From NCBI RefSeq assembly GCF_030272615.1, contig NC_081413.1:143690476-143754475 (forward strand): a DNA stretch of 64,000 nt, written 5' to 3'. Under the pieces are notes generated by a model. That model made no database searches, was not told the DNA's origin, and saw only the letters and a list, made by a program, of their open reading frames with translations. Positions 35,381 through 46,968 of the stretch are shown in pieces; position 1 is the first letter of the stretch, and every line of letters begins with the position of its first letter. A program made the position numbers and the translations under genes. Origin of the DNA: Cryptomeria japonica (taxonomy: Eukaryota; Streptophyta; Pinopsida; Cupressales; Cupressaceae).

Positions 35381-36691
35381 TGTAAGAACCCAACTTGGCT
35401 CTCCTCTGTTGACTGTTTCTTTTGAATGCAGTAGATTTGAATTTGTTTTGGTTTTTGAATGTTTATAGATTTTTTTGTGTTTTTTTGGTAATAATGAGCA
35501 ATGATACAATACTGAAATAAACTCCTATGCTTAAAATAATACTGAAACAATAATATTACTGCTGGAATTAATTTACGAGACTATCAAGAGAATGTTGTTC
35601 TGTTTTATGGCCAATATGCCTGGGAAACAAATTTATTACAATGTAAGATAAAAAACCTGATTTTTGCTGTCCCAGTAGTTGAAAAATCTGCAAACTGCAA
35701 ATTTTAATTTTTTTGAAAAAAATTACTGTTCACGCGGTACTGTAGCATCCCGTACGGTGGCACTATTCACATGGTGCTGTTCATGCGGCACTGTAGCAAT
35801 CCGTACGCGTGGTACTGTAGCAATCCGTACCGTACTTGTTAATCACCAAAATTTCTTCAATAAATCTGCAATAATTTCTCGTGAATTTATTCTTCAATTC
35901 TGCGCAATTAGATGCAAATAAGACCTCTGAATGAAGTCTTCCTGAAACCAAATATCATTGAATATTTCATTAGCTCAGATGGTGAACATTGAAGCAACTA
36001 TGTCCTCCAATGGTGGCTGAAAACCCTAGTCTCCAGAGCAAAACCCTTTCAATTTCACAATGTCAAAATAAAATAGCCATCCTCTTCTTTCCAAACTCAA
36101 CGCTATATATCCTTTTTTGCAAGTCGTACCCTAATCCTCTTAATTACAATTTTGCTTGTAATTTCATTTAATTTCACTTTGGGTGTCAAAACGATTTTAA
36201 TCATTAAATGGGCATTTAATTTTAATATTTCAATAGTCTGGCTCAGATAATTTAATTAAAAACATGGCCCCGTCTAATGATGAGTTGACCCTCAAGTTAA
36301 GTGATTATAATATAAAGTCACTTTATAACTTTATTATTAAATCACTTAATAATAAATGCTAAGTCATTCAAACTTGTCTAACTCCACGAATATTTTGAAT
36401 TTAGCTATGCTGTCTGAAACTGGAGCTCACTAGTTGACCACCCATATGACTGTGATGTCTGCTAAAAATAGCAGGGGTCCATCTCCAACTGCTAAAAATA
36501 GCCTGGCCAAGCCAAACTTAAAGCAAAACTCATCATAAACAAACTCTGGCAACCCAGAAGTGTACTCTGCTCTGTCCCCGGAAGATCTCCATGCCAAGGT
36601 GACCCTCTATCCAATCCTACTAGCCTACGAGGGTCTTTGATAGGCTAATCACAAGCTAGAGTGATGTCTCTAGCTAGAAGGGGACATCACA
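35381..36691 (-). repeat. Solo LTR with target duplication GTACG (1311 bp)
   Basis: On the plus strand it starts TGTAAGAACCC and ends GGGGACATCACA. Exact duplications GTACG lie at 35376-35380 and 36692-36696. It splits the aORF end: RTQQVYELRALLAAQTPTS on one side and the coiled-coil part on the other. It has a CTGCTA-AAAA-TAGCAG palindrome (36459-36474) and a run of CACTGTAGC/CCGTAC words (35728-35835). Its minus-strand start relates it to the TGTAATGTCCCC group. Confidence 0.88.
35728..35835. repeat. Short repeat of GTACTGTAGC / CCGTACG words
   Basis: Five to six imperfect copies of a roughly 20-bp unit combining CACGCGGTACTGTAGCAATC with CGTAC. A related run lies at 46003-46105 in another solo LTR. 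Confidence 0.6.
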
Positions 36692-39292
36692 GTACGTGCA
36701 GTCACATCACGCTCCGCCACCAACACTTTCTCCAAAGCCGTCTTCACCATATGCGCGGCTTCCAGTAACTCCTTTGCTTTCGTATCCGCTGTCTCTGTCA
36801 TACAGACCAATCGAGCCTGTAACAGGCTTCTCTCGGCAGTGACTGCATCCAACTCCTGCTGCACGAGGCTCCTCACACTCTGCTCCGTTGAAAGGCGAGT
36901 CTCCACCTCAGCCTTCTCTGCTCGGGCCATCTCAAGCTACACCAACAACTGTGCCCTCTCTGCTGCCCACGAGGCCTGCTGACTAGCCACATCCCTCTCC
37001 AACTCGACTCGAGCAGCCTAGCGGACCGCAGACTCATGCTGCATACGCCTTAATGCATAGTAGGCGTCGCGGTAGACCTGCTCAATCTCTTGGACGACGG
37101 CCATCACCCGACTCTCCACGATGGGCTCATGCACAATCCAAGCCTATAGCATCTCATCCGTTTGAGTAGTCGGCCATCCCTGAGACTCAAAGCATGTAGC
37201 AAAAGCTGCGGGGCAGCCCACCCGCATAAACTGTAGGACCCTCTCTAACTCCACCACAACCGGCTGTAATGCTCGCATCTGGGCCGTGGCCACCACGCGC
37301 CTACCCCTCATCACCATGTCAACTAAATAGGCCTCAAAGTCCTCCCCCTCCTGCTTCGAAGGCTATGACCGTGATGGAAGTGGCATTTGTGTAAGAGCGC
37401 CAAGGGGTAACTCAGAAGTCTCTTTCGAAACCGATACTGCCGCATCGTGCTAGTATGAAGGTACCTCCTCCGCCACTAGAGGTGTAGCATCCCCCTGCTC
37501 CTGGATGGCAGAGACGACCTCTCCTGCCTCGTTCCCAACTGCTGGTGCATGTGCCTCGCCAGATGAATCGTCCAAGTCTACTACCTCAGCTGGAATCTCT
37601 CGACAAGGTGAGAATACAACAGCTCCCACGGGTGGTACCACTGTCATCTGAAATCGCTGAGTCAGCCAGCTCTCCATAGCCACTATCGATGGATCTGTAC
37701 TAGGGATCCCCGGGACTCTCTGCATCTCTACGACCGGAGTGTGTGTCGCCATAGCCATGGGCTTCTCCAACAAGGAGGTAGAAACGATCACCACTGCCTC
37801 AGGTCCAACAACATCCAACCACACCTGAGGCTCCGTATCAACCACCTCCCTCAGTCCCTGCTCCTCGTCTATCGCTACTCGATGCGGCGACCCATCTATA
37901 CACGACTCCGCCATGTCTTCGGTAAGTGCCTCCGTGGTCGGGGCCGGTCCTAAAGGTGGTGCTCGACCTTGTGGAGGTGATGCTACCTGCTGCTGGATGG
38001 GGCCAAGTGCAACTGGCGTGCGGCTCTGCCCAAATGCCGGAATAGAAGTGCCTCTCACTCCATATGACAACACAGGTGTGCCCATCGGTAGCAAGGGTGG
38101 GGCAAAAAGGACCCTCTCCTCAGTTGGATCCATCCTCCCCTCCTCCGTCGCCTTGTTGCTATCATCCTTCTCATCCTCTGCCTTCGAAGCCTTTGTACTA
38201 CTGGAAGTCTCCCTCCCACTATCAGGTTCCCTTGAGGCCATATCTACCATCCGTTTTTGCTTCGCGGAAGAGTGCCCAATGTCAAGGTGTCTCCAATACA
38301 TGATAGGAGGCTCACCTGCTGCCAACGGTCCCTGCGGCCATACCTCCAACTCTGCCTCCGGCACTGCTTCTCGCGTGGCCTCCAAGAGCAGTCCTATGGC
38401 ATAATGGGGCATATAAAACGTGCGATGTTGCATCGTCAAGAACTCGCACATTCTCTCTGCTAGCAACGTAGCCCAATCGTACACAATGTCGTTCATGAGC
38501 ATAATCTAAGGGAGGGCGATGTTCGACGCCCTACCAGATCCCGTCAACCTGCTCTTAATGACATCCATTATGCATCGCCAGTGGCCCTCTGCAACAAAGG
38601 TCTTGCGCATTCCTCGTCCCTTCGTGGCATCAGCCACGCTGTCTAGCTCTGCCTTGGTCAAGTTTCTGGATACTAATTTAATCCAATATTCTTTCTCCTC
38701 ACGCTTCATCTTCTTAGCCTTCAACTCGATTTTCCTGCCTTGTCTGCTTGGGATGCCGAACACTTTGGTAAAGTCCACAGCTTTGAAGGATATGGTGACA
38801 TCCCTCCCGAGATACTCAAAAGTGCTCGTCCGTGTGTGTCTGTCAAAGTGTTGTGACGTATTCACACATCACCCCATTGCAAATGGGGACCCCTGCTTTT
38901 TTGCTTTCTAGGGTTTGTTTTCTAGGTCTTTTCGGGTTTTGTCTGTTAGCCTTTGCATTTTGAGTGTCGCCAAGGGGATCACCTGGATAGCAGGTCCTGC
39001 TTGAGTGATGTCCTGATCCTGAAATTTGGCTAAGTCTGGAATGTCCTGATCCTGAAATTTGGCTAAGTCTAGAATGTCCTGATCCTGAAATTTGACTAAG
39101 TCTAGAAAACTAAAAATCCTCCAAAAACTAGATTTTGCAATATAGCTCCTGGAGGTCTGAAACCACTCTCAAACATCCTGAAAGTATATATGGAATATAA
39201 CTTAAAGTATAAGAAAGAAGAAAGATAGAAGGAAATGTCACTTATACTTATATTCCATAAAATTATCCTAACGGAGAGCCTAAAAATGCCAA

Positions 39293-40499
39293 ATTTCGCT
39301 CTTGACCCTTCCAGAGGGTCCAAAGCGAATTTCGCTCCTGACCCTTCCAAAGGGTCCAAAGCGAAAATCTCCATAAGACATTCTAGTTTGGCCCAAACTT
39401 AGAACCAACTCGTTCCCAGGCATCTTTAAGGGCAAACACTTGTTTGGATGAAAAATGAATAAATGAGGAATTTTGGCCAAGATTAGGAATTTCGCTCCTG
39501 ACCCTTCCAAAGGGTCCAGAGCGAATTTTCTCAAAATCACTCTTTGCTATCAAGTTTTGCTAAGGCAAGTATGGGACAAGGTGAAAATAGAAGGAATTGA
39601 GCCTAAATGAGAAAATTCGCTCCTGACCCTTCCAAAGGGTCCAGGGCGAAAATTCTTCAAACACCTATTTTCCCTGGCGAAATCAAGTGAAACTTGGGTT
39701 GAACATGCAAGGAGAAGTGTGTTTTTAGCCTTGAAGGTGAATTGAAGTTGAAAGGATAGAGGAACATGCTCAAAACTTGAAAATCGCTCCTAACCCTTCT
39801 AGAGGGCCCAGGGCGAAATTTCCAAATCCTCCTATTTTCCTTGCATTTCAAGATGAGATTTTGGTTTTTATGACTTGAAGGGGAGTAAGGCAAGATGTTT
39901 TTATGCCATGGAAGTGATTTGAGGATGAAAGGATTGGAAAATTAGCCTAAAACCTAAAAATCGCTCCTGACCCTTCCAGAGGGTCTAGGGCGAAAATTTG
40001 AAAATCCTCTATTTTGCCTTGCAGGAACGAACCAAGCTTGGATTGGGTGAATGAAGAGGACTATTTCCTAGCTTTGTAAAGTTGATTGGAGTTAAAATGA
40101 TGAAAGAGTAAGCCTAAGGAGGAAAAATCGCTCCTGACCCTTCCAAAGGGTCCAGGGCGAAAAACCCTAAATCCACCTTTTTCTCCAAGTTTTGAATGAG
40201 ACTAAGTTTGGAATGCAATGAAAAAGCCCATTTGAGATGCCTTGAAGAGGTTTTTGAACTTTGGAAAATGAAAATTTTGAGCCCAATTATGAATTTTGCT
40301 CCTGACCCTTCCAAAGGGTCAAGAGCGAAATTCCCAAAAATGCAATGTTTCCTTCAAATTTTTGATGAGCTAGCCAAGTGATGGAGGTGAATGAACCCTG
40401 GAGATCGCCTTGAAGGAGTTTAATGATCAAACTAAGGTGAAATTTTGGCCTAAAATTGAAAATCGCTCCTGGCCCTTCCAGAGGGTCCAGGGCAAAATC
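39293..40499 (+). repeat. Nine spaced hairpin repeats
   Basis: Each copy has the form TCGCTCCTGACCCTTCC followed by AAGGGTCCAGAGCGAA, which can fold on itself (CGCTC with GAGCG, ACCCTT with AAGGGT). Copies start near 39293, 39330, 39489, 39614, 39781, 39956, 40122, 40292 and 40459. The last six are about 166-175 bp apart, and the spacers are also alike. Confidence 0.85.
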
Positions 40500-41330
40500 T
40501 TGAAGAAACTTCACTAAGCCTCAATCAAACCTTGATATTCCCAAATTTTGCCAAAATTGCCAAATTCAAGACATTTGGGAGGTTGAATTAAATGCGCATT
40601 AATTGAGGCATTGGAAATTTAATAAATTAATTTTTAGGCCTTGAAATAATTAAAAAATCCACCTTTGGGCCTTGTAATTAATTTTGAAATTAAAAAATAA
40701 ATAAAAGGTGAGCGCTCAAGAGCATTTATTTGCTTTTACAAGCAAGTCGGCCTCCTTTTAGGTGGGATTTTATCTTATTTTATTATTAAAAAACCTAGGT
40801 CGGTCTCATGGTTGAGTAGGGTGAGCGCTCTATATAATGGGGGAGTATTGCTTCAAGTTTCAAATCATTCATTCATCCTTCTAAGTGCGAAATTGGGGAG
40901 CAATTTGAGGAGCGAAATCCAGCAGAGTGGAGGCAAAATTTTTCTAAGTGTTGGAGGCTAAAGAAGGAGAAGCTCTTTTGGAGGCTAATGGAGGCGTAAT
41001 TCATCCAAAGGGAAGACCACAATTCAACCCTTGTCTAGCAAAATCCGGTCTTCTTTCATCATTTTCCAAGGTTGTATAGTTAGGCTTTCAAAGGAGGAGG
41101 TATGAATCAAATTGTTTGAAGTTCTTATTCAAGATTTGTTTTGATTTTCATAGGTCTAAGTCTTGAAAATCCAATTTTCATTCATAATTAATTTGGAAAT
41201 TTAGAATTTTTGGATTTATCATGTCTTTTTCAAATTAATATCTTAAGTTATACCCTTGAAAGGTCTTAAATTTCATGCTTTAAGGTTTGATGCTCAAAGA
41301 CTAACTTTAAATCTTTTGTGTAGGCATCAA

Positions 41331-41549
41331 ATGGCGGCCCCGGAGTCGGAAGATCAACTACTTGGAGGACCCTCATCAAAGAAGATCAAGTCAGGACAAG
41401 GACGACCTCCCCAATCTAGCATCGACAAGGACGGCCTTCTTCGGTCAAGCATCATCAGGAATAACCTCTTCCAATCTAGCATTCCAAGGCGAGTTACATC
41501 ATCATCCTGCACATCAAAGACAAAAGAAGTCAGAGCAAGGGTTCGTTGA
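41331..41549 (+). CDS. Short ORF in unit D2
   Basis: An ATG follows directly after a splice-acceptor-like TGTGTAG. The frame encodes about 72 residues, starting MAAPESEDQLLGGPSSKKIK and then Ser/Arg-rich. It sits where D1 has its 1183-codon ORF. No family is recognised. It may be a deleted version or an unrelated acquired piece. Confidence 0.3.
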   Translation: MAAPESEDQLLGGPSSKKIKSGQGRPPQSSIDKDGLLRSSIIRNNLFQSSIPRRVTSSSCTSKTKEVRARVR

Positions 41550-42792
41550 AGAAGCAGATAGTTTCAGATGAATTAATTAAAGCTAGCTTCTCAGCATCAT
41601 CGAATTGGATATCTACCAAATTACAAGTGTCGGACAAAGTGGCATCCCAGTCATCACTCCTCCAATCGGGTTGGTCCACCTCAGCATGTCCAGATTCAAT
41701 GTACCTGACTCATTAAAGGTGGCACAAACTTCGATGTACCTACCCCAGCTATCCATTGGTCGAATTTTCCAGAGAAGACATGTGTCCAATTAATAGAATT
41801 ATTTCATTGGTCAGAATTGAGTTTTGTTGTAACAAACCCTAATTAGGGTTTTCATTGTAGAATCTTGGCCATTGATCTCAAATTGATCTTAGCCATTGAA
41901 TTGTATTAAGGGCACTATATAAGCCCCGGCTCTTCATTTGTAAAGGGGAATAGAAAATAGAAAATAGAAAATAGTTAGTCAATAGTTAGAAGGTGAATAG
42001 TTAGTTGATAGAATAGCAATTAGAGTAGAATAGGAGGACAAGGCAAGAAATTGTTGCCATTGATTGTAAATAAACTCCATTTTCATTGAAGTAATGGTGA
42101 AGTGTGTCGTTTCTTGCAATATGCATGGTTTCTTGTTGAATCTTCAATTCTAGATGGTAGATGATTAGATCGAATGAAGGAAATTGTTGAATGCACCTGT
42201 GTGGAATCCGTCTAATCCATACCACTAGCCTCTTGCTGATGGTAAGTGCGCCTTGCGTGGTCAACTGGAATAAAATGAGCTTAATCTTAAGTCATTACAC
42301 GTCTATTGTTTCATGCATTATCTTGAATGGTGATCAGTGTCAGATGGTGTATGATTTGAACATATTGGAAGCATCCCTTAGAAGATCGCATTGAGTTGGT
42401 GTTGAATTGTTCAGCCTGATGGTGAGACCTAGCCCAGTAGGACTCCACCTAGTCATTCATCCATCTTCTCGCATTCTAGGTAGTAGAGTAGACTTCCTGA
42501 ATCTTGCATCTTTTGCCATTTGTTTGTCTTCCAATTAGTAAATAGGACTCGTGATTCCAGCAAATCAGACGTTCAGTCATCAAGTGTAAGTCCCCTTGTG
42601 ATTCCAGCAAAATCACATCATACCACTAGTGCTTATCCACACGTAGAGATCCTACAACGAAGAACCTTGAAGTCATCTCAATTGATCCTTTTTGTGACAT
42701 CTTCAGCATTCGGAGGCTTTATTCAAGAGAGGATAAGGTACCCTTTAGGTATTTTATTCTGTGTTTGGTCGTGTACAAAATACACATCAACA

Positions 42793-43144
42793 CAAAGGTG
42801 TCCACCATGAACTGTAGGGCACCCTCATACTCTCGGATAGGAAACACGGGCAATCAGATAGGCCACTCTACTCCTGCCTTACGAAGGTTTTGCTTCTCCA
42901 AATCATCGTCGGGTGTGTCCTGCCACCATTTCCTGCATTCAAACCCATTCAGTCCCTCAAAGGTGATATTCTGAGGAGTCAATGTATTTTTTCCACTTGT
43001 CGCAGGTTGTGGTGTTTTTTGCTTTTTCTTCTGACTTGTGCTGGCATCCATTGTGCTGCCTACAACACGCATGCTTGACGACAGGACCCTGGTATTTCTA
43101 TTCATCTGGCTGCTACTGAGGAAGCCTGCAACTGCTTCTTCCAA
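42793..43144 (-). pseudogene. aORF N-terminal part of the 21-kb Gypsy
   Basis: The frame begins with MEEAVAGFLSSSQMNRN or a later Met. It has a basic/Pro-rich start, then FECRKWWQDTPDDDLE and FPIREYEGALQFMVDTF. It carries one stop after VEWPI. It joins 38865 across insert D2, and the joined order matches the aORF at 24383-23576 (CRTW...VFDIREFDPILKAMV). Confidence 0.6.
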
Positions 43145-43620
43145 CTCAGTTTCCCAGCCGACTCCATTAATTTCTCGTGTAACTGATTTCTAGTTATAGC
43201 CGTGCGGTCTTGAAACACCTTCTTCGGTTGTGCAATTTTGCCGTCTCCGTGCCGCCGGCTAGTATGCTCCTTCGTATGGCTAACTAATCTGAACGCCTTG
43301 CGTGGAAGTGCGGAGACTACCTTCTTCCGTTTCCGTGTTGCTGTGCGGACGTGTCTGCTGTGTATGGCTGCTTACGGCTGTGCTTGCGTGTTTGCATGTG
43401 CATTGTGCTTGCGTTTTTGTGCGGGCTGCGTCTTTGTAACCTGGGCTGTGTCTTTGTGTTTTTATGCTGCCGTGTCTTTGTGCTAGGCGTGTCTTTTGCG
43501 GCAGTTTCCACCGCCAGTGGTCCCACCATTCGGTGTTGCCACCACGCGGTGGTCCACCGTTCGGTGGTCCACCGTGGTTCTTTTTTAAAATTTTTTAAAA
43601 ATACTTTCAAACACCCTGAT
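43145..43620 (-). other. Non-coding spacer between integrase and aORF
   Basis: It contains a GGTGG/CCACC minisatellite-like run at 43500-43580 (TTCGGTGGTCCACCGT-type words). Related CCGTACGGT words occur at the same relative place in the gag-only element (48840-49010). No ORF is credible here. Confidence 0.55.
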
Positions 43621-43639
43621 TGGAGGGTCTAGGTTCTCT

Positions 43640-45488
43640 CCGTTCGTGGTAAACCTTCAATTTGGACCCGTTCACGACTTTGGTCACTTTGCGGCCGTCC
43701 AATGTCCACAGCCGAACTGATCCATTTGCTGCGACTTCGCGAACTTTGTAAGGTCCTAGCCACCTCACTTTAAATTTTCCAAGTTTAATTTCATTTCACC
43801 CATTATATTTCAACACGAGTTGTCCAGGGGTGAACTTCATTCGCTTTAGATGCATATCGTGCCACAACTTCCTCCTCTACTGCATTGTCTCGGTTGCCCA
43901 CTGAGCCATCATCCGCTTCTCATCAAGTTTATTCAGAGCATAAAGTCGCTCCCTCAGGCTCTCCATATCGTCAAGTCTATTTTCTATTGCAATGCGAAGA
44001 CTCGGTACCATGAATTCGGCGGGCACCACTGCTTCCTGCAAATACATAAGTTGGAAGGGTGTTTGTCCCGTAGTCACTTTGTACGTCGTGCGGTAAGCCC
44101 ACAACACGGAGGGTAACTTCTCTTCCCAATCTTCCCCTTCGACCCCGCACGACTTATAAATGACTCCTACAAGGATCTTGTTAGTGGCCTCCGCCTGCCC
44201 GTTGGCTCGAGGGTAGTAAGGACTCGACAGAGAATGGAAGATCTTAAATTTTGTCATGAGCAACTTAATAACATGGTTGACAAAATGGCCACCTCGGTCA
44301 CTCGTCAGTTGCATGGGGATACCATAACGAGTAATGATTTGCTCATAAATAAATTTGGCTGTACTCACCACCGAGTTATCGGGTAGGGCTCGTGCTTCCA
44401 CCCACTTAGTCAAATATTCCGTGGCTACCACGATGTATCAGCACCGCCTAGCACGACTGACTTTGAGTGGTCCGACAAAGTCCAACCCCCATCGTTCAAA
44501 TAATTCGTGCGCGTGCGAGGGGTTGAGCGGCATAAAGTCCCGCTTCAATGGTTTCCCAACCCTTTGGCACGTGTCGCAACCAACAACCCATTCGCGGGCA
44601 TCATTATATAGCGTGGGCCACCACAAGCCTGCGAGTAGCACCTTTTGTGCAGTAGTGTCCGGTCCCATGTGTCCCCCTGCCGGCCCTTCGTGCGCCTCTC
44701 GGAGAACTCTTGGCACCTCCTCCTCCATTACACATCTTCTGAGTATTTGATCCGGTCCCATCTTATATAACAGTCCATTGTTCAGTTGGAATGTTCGACT
44801 TCGTAAAACCAGTTTCCTTCGTTCTCCTTGTAGCATGCCTAGCGGGAAGACTGAAGTAGAAAGATACTCCCCGATGGCCGTGTACCATGGTGGCAATGCA
44901 ACAATTTGGAATAAGTGGGCATCTAGAAAATCATTGTTCACCCCTTCTAGTGGTTCTCTTGACTCTATGCATGATAATTGATCCGCTATCACATGGCTTT
45001 TCCTAGGCCGCACGATAATGGTGAACGTAAACACTTGTAGCAAGAGTAGCCATCGACTAATCCTTCCTTGAATTATTGGCTTGTTAACCAAGTACATGAG
45101 GGCTTGATGGTCTACGTAGAATGTGAACGGTGTCGCCAACAGGTAGTGTCTGAATTTTTGCACCGCATAGATCATCCCCAATGCCTCCCGTTCTGTTGTG
45201 CTGTAATTTTTCTCCGCTTTGGATAACAGTCTACTGGCAAAATAGACGGGATGATCCAACTCATGATCTCCCACTTGGGCCAATGTGACACCAATCGCAA
45301 AGTTTGAAGCGTCCACATGGACATGGAACTCCTTGTCCCAGTTGGGGTAAGCGAGGATGGGGGCAGCTACCAGCCTCGTCTTCAATTCCTCAAATGCTTC
45401 ACTCTCCGGGGTCCCCTAGGTGTATGGCTCACCCTTGCGAGTAAGCTTGTCCAAGGGGTGGGATATTTGTGCAAAGCTTTTTATGAAG
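43640..45488 (-). pseudogene. Gypsy RNase H and integrase (pol 3' part)
   Basis: Minus-strand order: RNase H (VHVDASNFAIGVTLAQ, YSTTEREALGMIYAVQKFRHY, FYVDHQALMYL), then integrase with the HHCC zinc finger (HEGPAGGHMGP to VGCDTCQRVG). The DDE core follows: GLDFVGP, TSDRGGHFVNH and YYPRANGQAEATNK. After it comes a C-terminal module ending near 43640 (KVVNGSKLKVYHERREP). In-frame stops include TAG at about 45407 and 43877 and a TGA at about 44435. No chromodomain is visible. The catalytic acids are all present but the frame is broken. Confidence 0.88.
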
Positions 45489-46968
45489 TGTAATATCCCT
45501 TGGCTAATCTGACCCTATTTCGCTTATTGAACCCCAAAGAATATTGTCAAACACTTGGCATACAATGTTTGAAGCTGCTGTAGTGAATTCTTTATTTGTC
45601 TTCTTTGGGTTTGTAGGCTGCAAATGAAGTTATGGAAAGCTTCTAACAATGCAAAGTTGTTATAGAAATGATATGCTAGCTGTTTTAGAGCTTACACACA
45701 CATGAAATGACTGAAATTAACTAGTACAGCTAGTAGACATTAAGACAAACACTTGTCATGCATCCCAAAGTACACTACAGCCATTAGGCATTTAAGCAAA
45801 CAGTTGGCATGAAAGCTAAGTGGCTGATCAATGTTGAATGTCACCTGGAATATCAATCGACCCCAATCTATAGGTGATGAAGGCGGCTACAGGGGTTTGC
45901 AGAATAAAGAAGAAGCAGCCAAAGACTCCTTATTCAATCTTCATCATAAATCTAAACAAACATCTCCAATTTGGTCTCCACAAAGACCACAAAATTGGCA
46001 AGGTACTGTAGCATTTACTGTAGCGCAGCATTGTAGTGTTTACTATTCACGAGTACTGTAGCGCACTGTTCACGGGCACTGTTCATGACACTGTAGAGCA
46101 AATAAACCCTCTTTATGATGTTCTCAGTCTGCCATATACATATGCCCTCAGCTATGCCAATAAATCTGAAAATAAATCCCCAATCAGCACAATGTCAACT
46201 TTTGGATGAAGCCAACTCTAGGAGCAACTTCAGATGAATATCTCACACCGTCAGATTGCTGATGCAATGAAGTCTTCACGTTCTCCAATGCCGATACTTT
46301 GGACAAGCTGCAGAAACCCCAGCTTCTTCGCCAAAGCCAAGAGACAAGTCTTCTCATAAAAAATAACAATGATCAATCCCCTTCTCTTCTTTTCAAAAGC
46401 CTTATATATATTTCCCATGAAGGTTCGATTTTCTCCAATAAGGCATTAAATCAATTAATGATATTAAATGACATTTAATGATATAATATTTTCACTGTCA
46501 TTTAATATTTCACCTTGGTAAAAGAGCCACAATTAATTAATTAAATGGTCCCCTTTAATGATACTTGGACCCTTACTTAAGTTATAATATAAAATTATAT
46601 TATAACTTAATAATATAAGCTCAAAACATTAATGTTTATTTAAACTAAATAAACATTAATATCTCCATTAATACTCAACATTTTTAAACGCCGTCTGAGC
46701 TGGGAGCTGACATGATGAAGCTGCATATGACCATACCCCTTTACTAAAAATAGAAGGGGTCCATCTCTAACATCTCAAACTTACTATAAATAGTAAGTAT
46801 AGCAAATGAAGTCCAAATGATACCAAACAAAAGCCAGATCGAAACACACTGAACTCTGGAGCTGATACAAGCCTCGACAGACTCTCTATCCATACTTATT
46901 AGCCTAAGAGGGTCAAAATGATAGGCTAATCACCAAAAAACCATGTCTGCTAAAATGGGGACATTACA
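45489..46968 (-). repeat. Solo LTR inside RT/RNase H (1480 bp)
   Basis: On the plus strand it begins TGTAATATCCC and ends GGGGACATTACA. Flanks are TGAAG (45484-45488) and TGAAC (46969-46973), one mismatch. It cuts pol between YYRRF and KSFAQISHP. It contains an ACTTACTA-TAAA-TAGTAAGT palindrome (46779-46798) and CACTGTAGC words (46003-46105). It belongs to the TGTAATGTCCCC group. Confidence 0.87.

Larger units (their letters stand above)
35192..38865 (-). pseudogene. aORF of the 21-kb Gypsy, main part
   Basis: One frame runs from 38865 to 36697 and resumes beyond the solo LTR at 35380-35294 (ending SQPSTSGMLP). In this frame I find only TAG stops: 38506, 37450, 37363, 37144, 37018 and 36937. 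The product begins in 43144-42793 beyond insert D2. Conserved parts are FEYLGRDVTISFKAVDF, FTKVFGIPSRQGRK, WRCIMDVIKSRLTG and FYMPHYAIGLLLEA. An acidic/Pro-rich linker and a coiled-coil tail follow (RAEKAEVETRLSTEQSVRSL). It sits downstream of integrase in sense orientation. The function is unknown. Confidence 0.6.
38849..42792 (+). mobile_element. Giant LTR-like unit D2 (3944 bp)
   Basis: It starts TGTTGTGACG and ends ACACATCAACA, with exact duplications CAAAG (38844-38848 and 42793-42797). It splits the aORF frame. Its 3' end matches D1 and the LTR at 25939 in reverse (for example GGAATCACAAGGGGACTTAC). Inside, in plus order, are nine hairpin repeats (39293-40499), a TATATAATGGGG box (40829), a GGAG/GTATG donor (41100) and TGTGTAG acceptor (about 41325), an ATG at 41331, then a second TATATAAGCCCC box (41909) and about 880 bp to the end. 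No LTR pair is visible inside. Confidence 0.75.
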
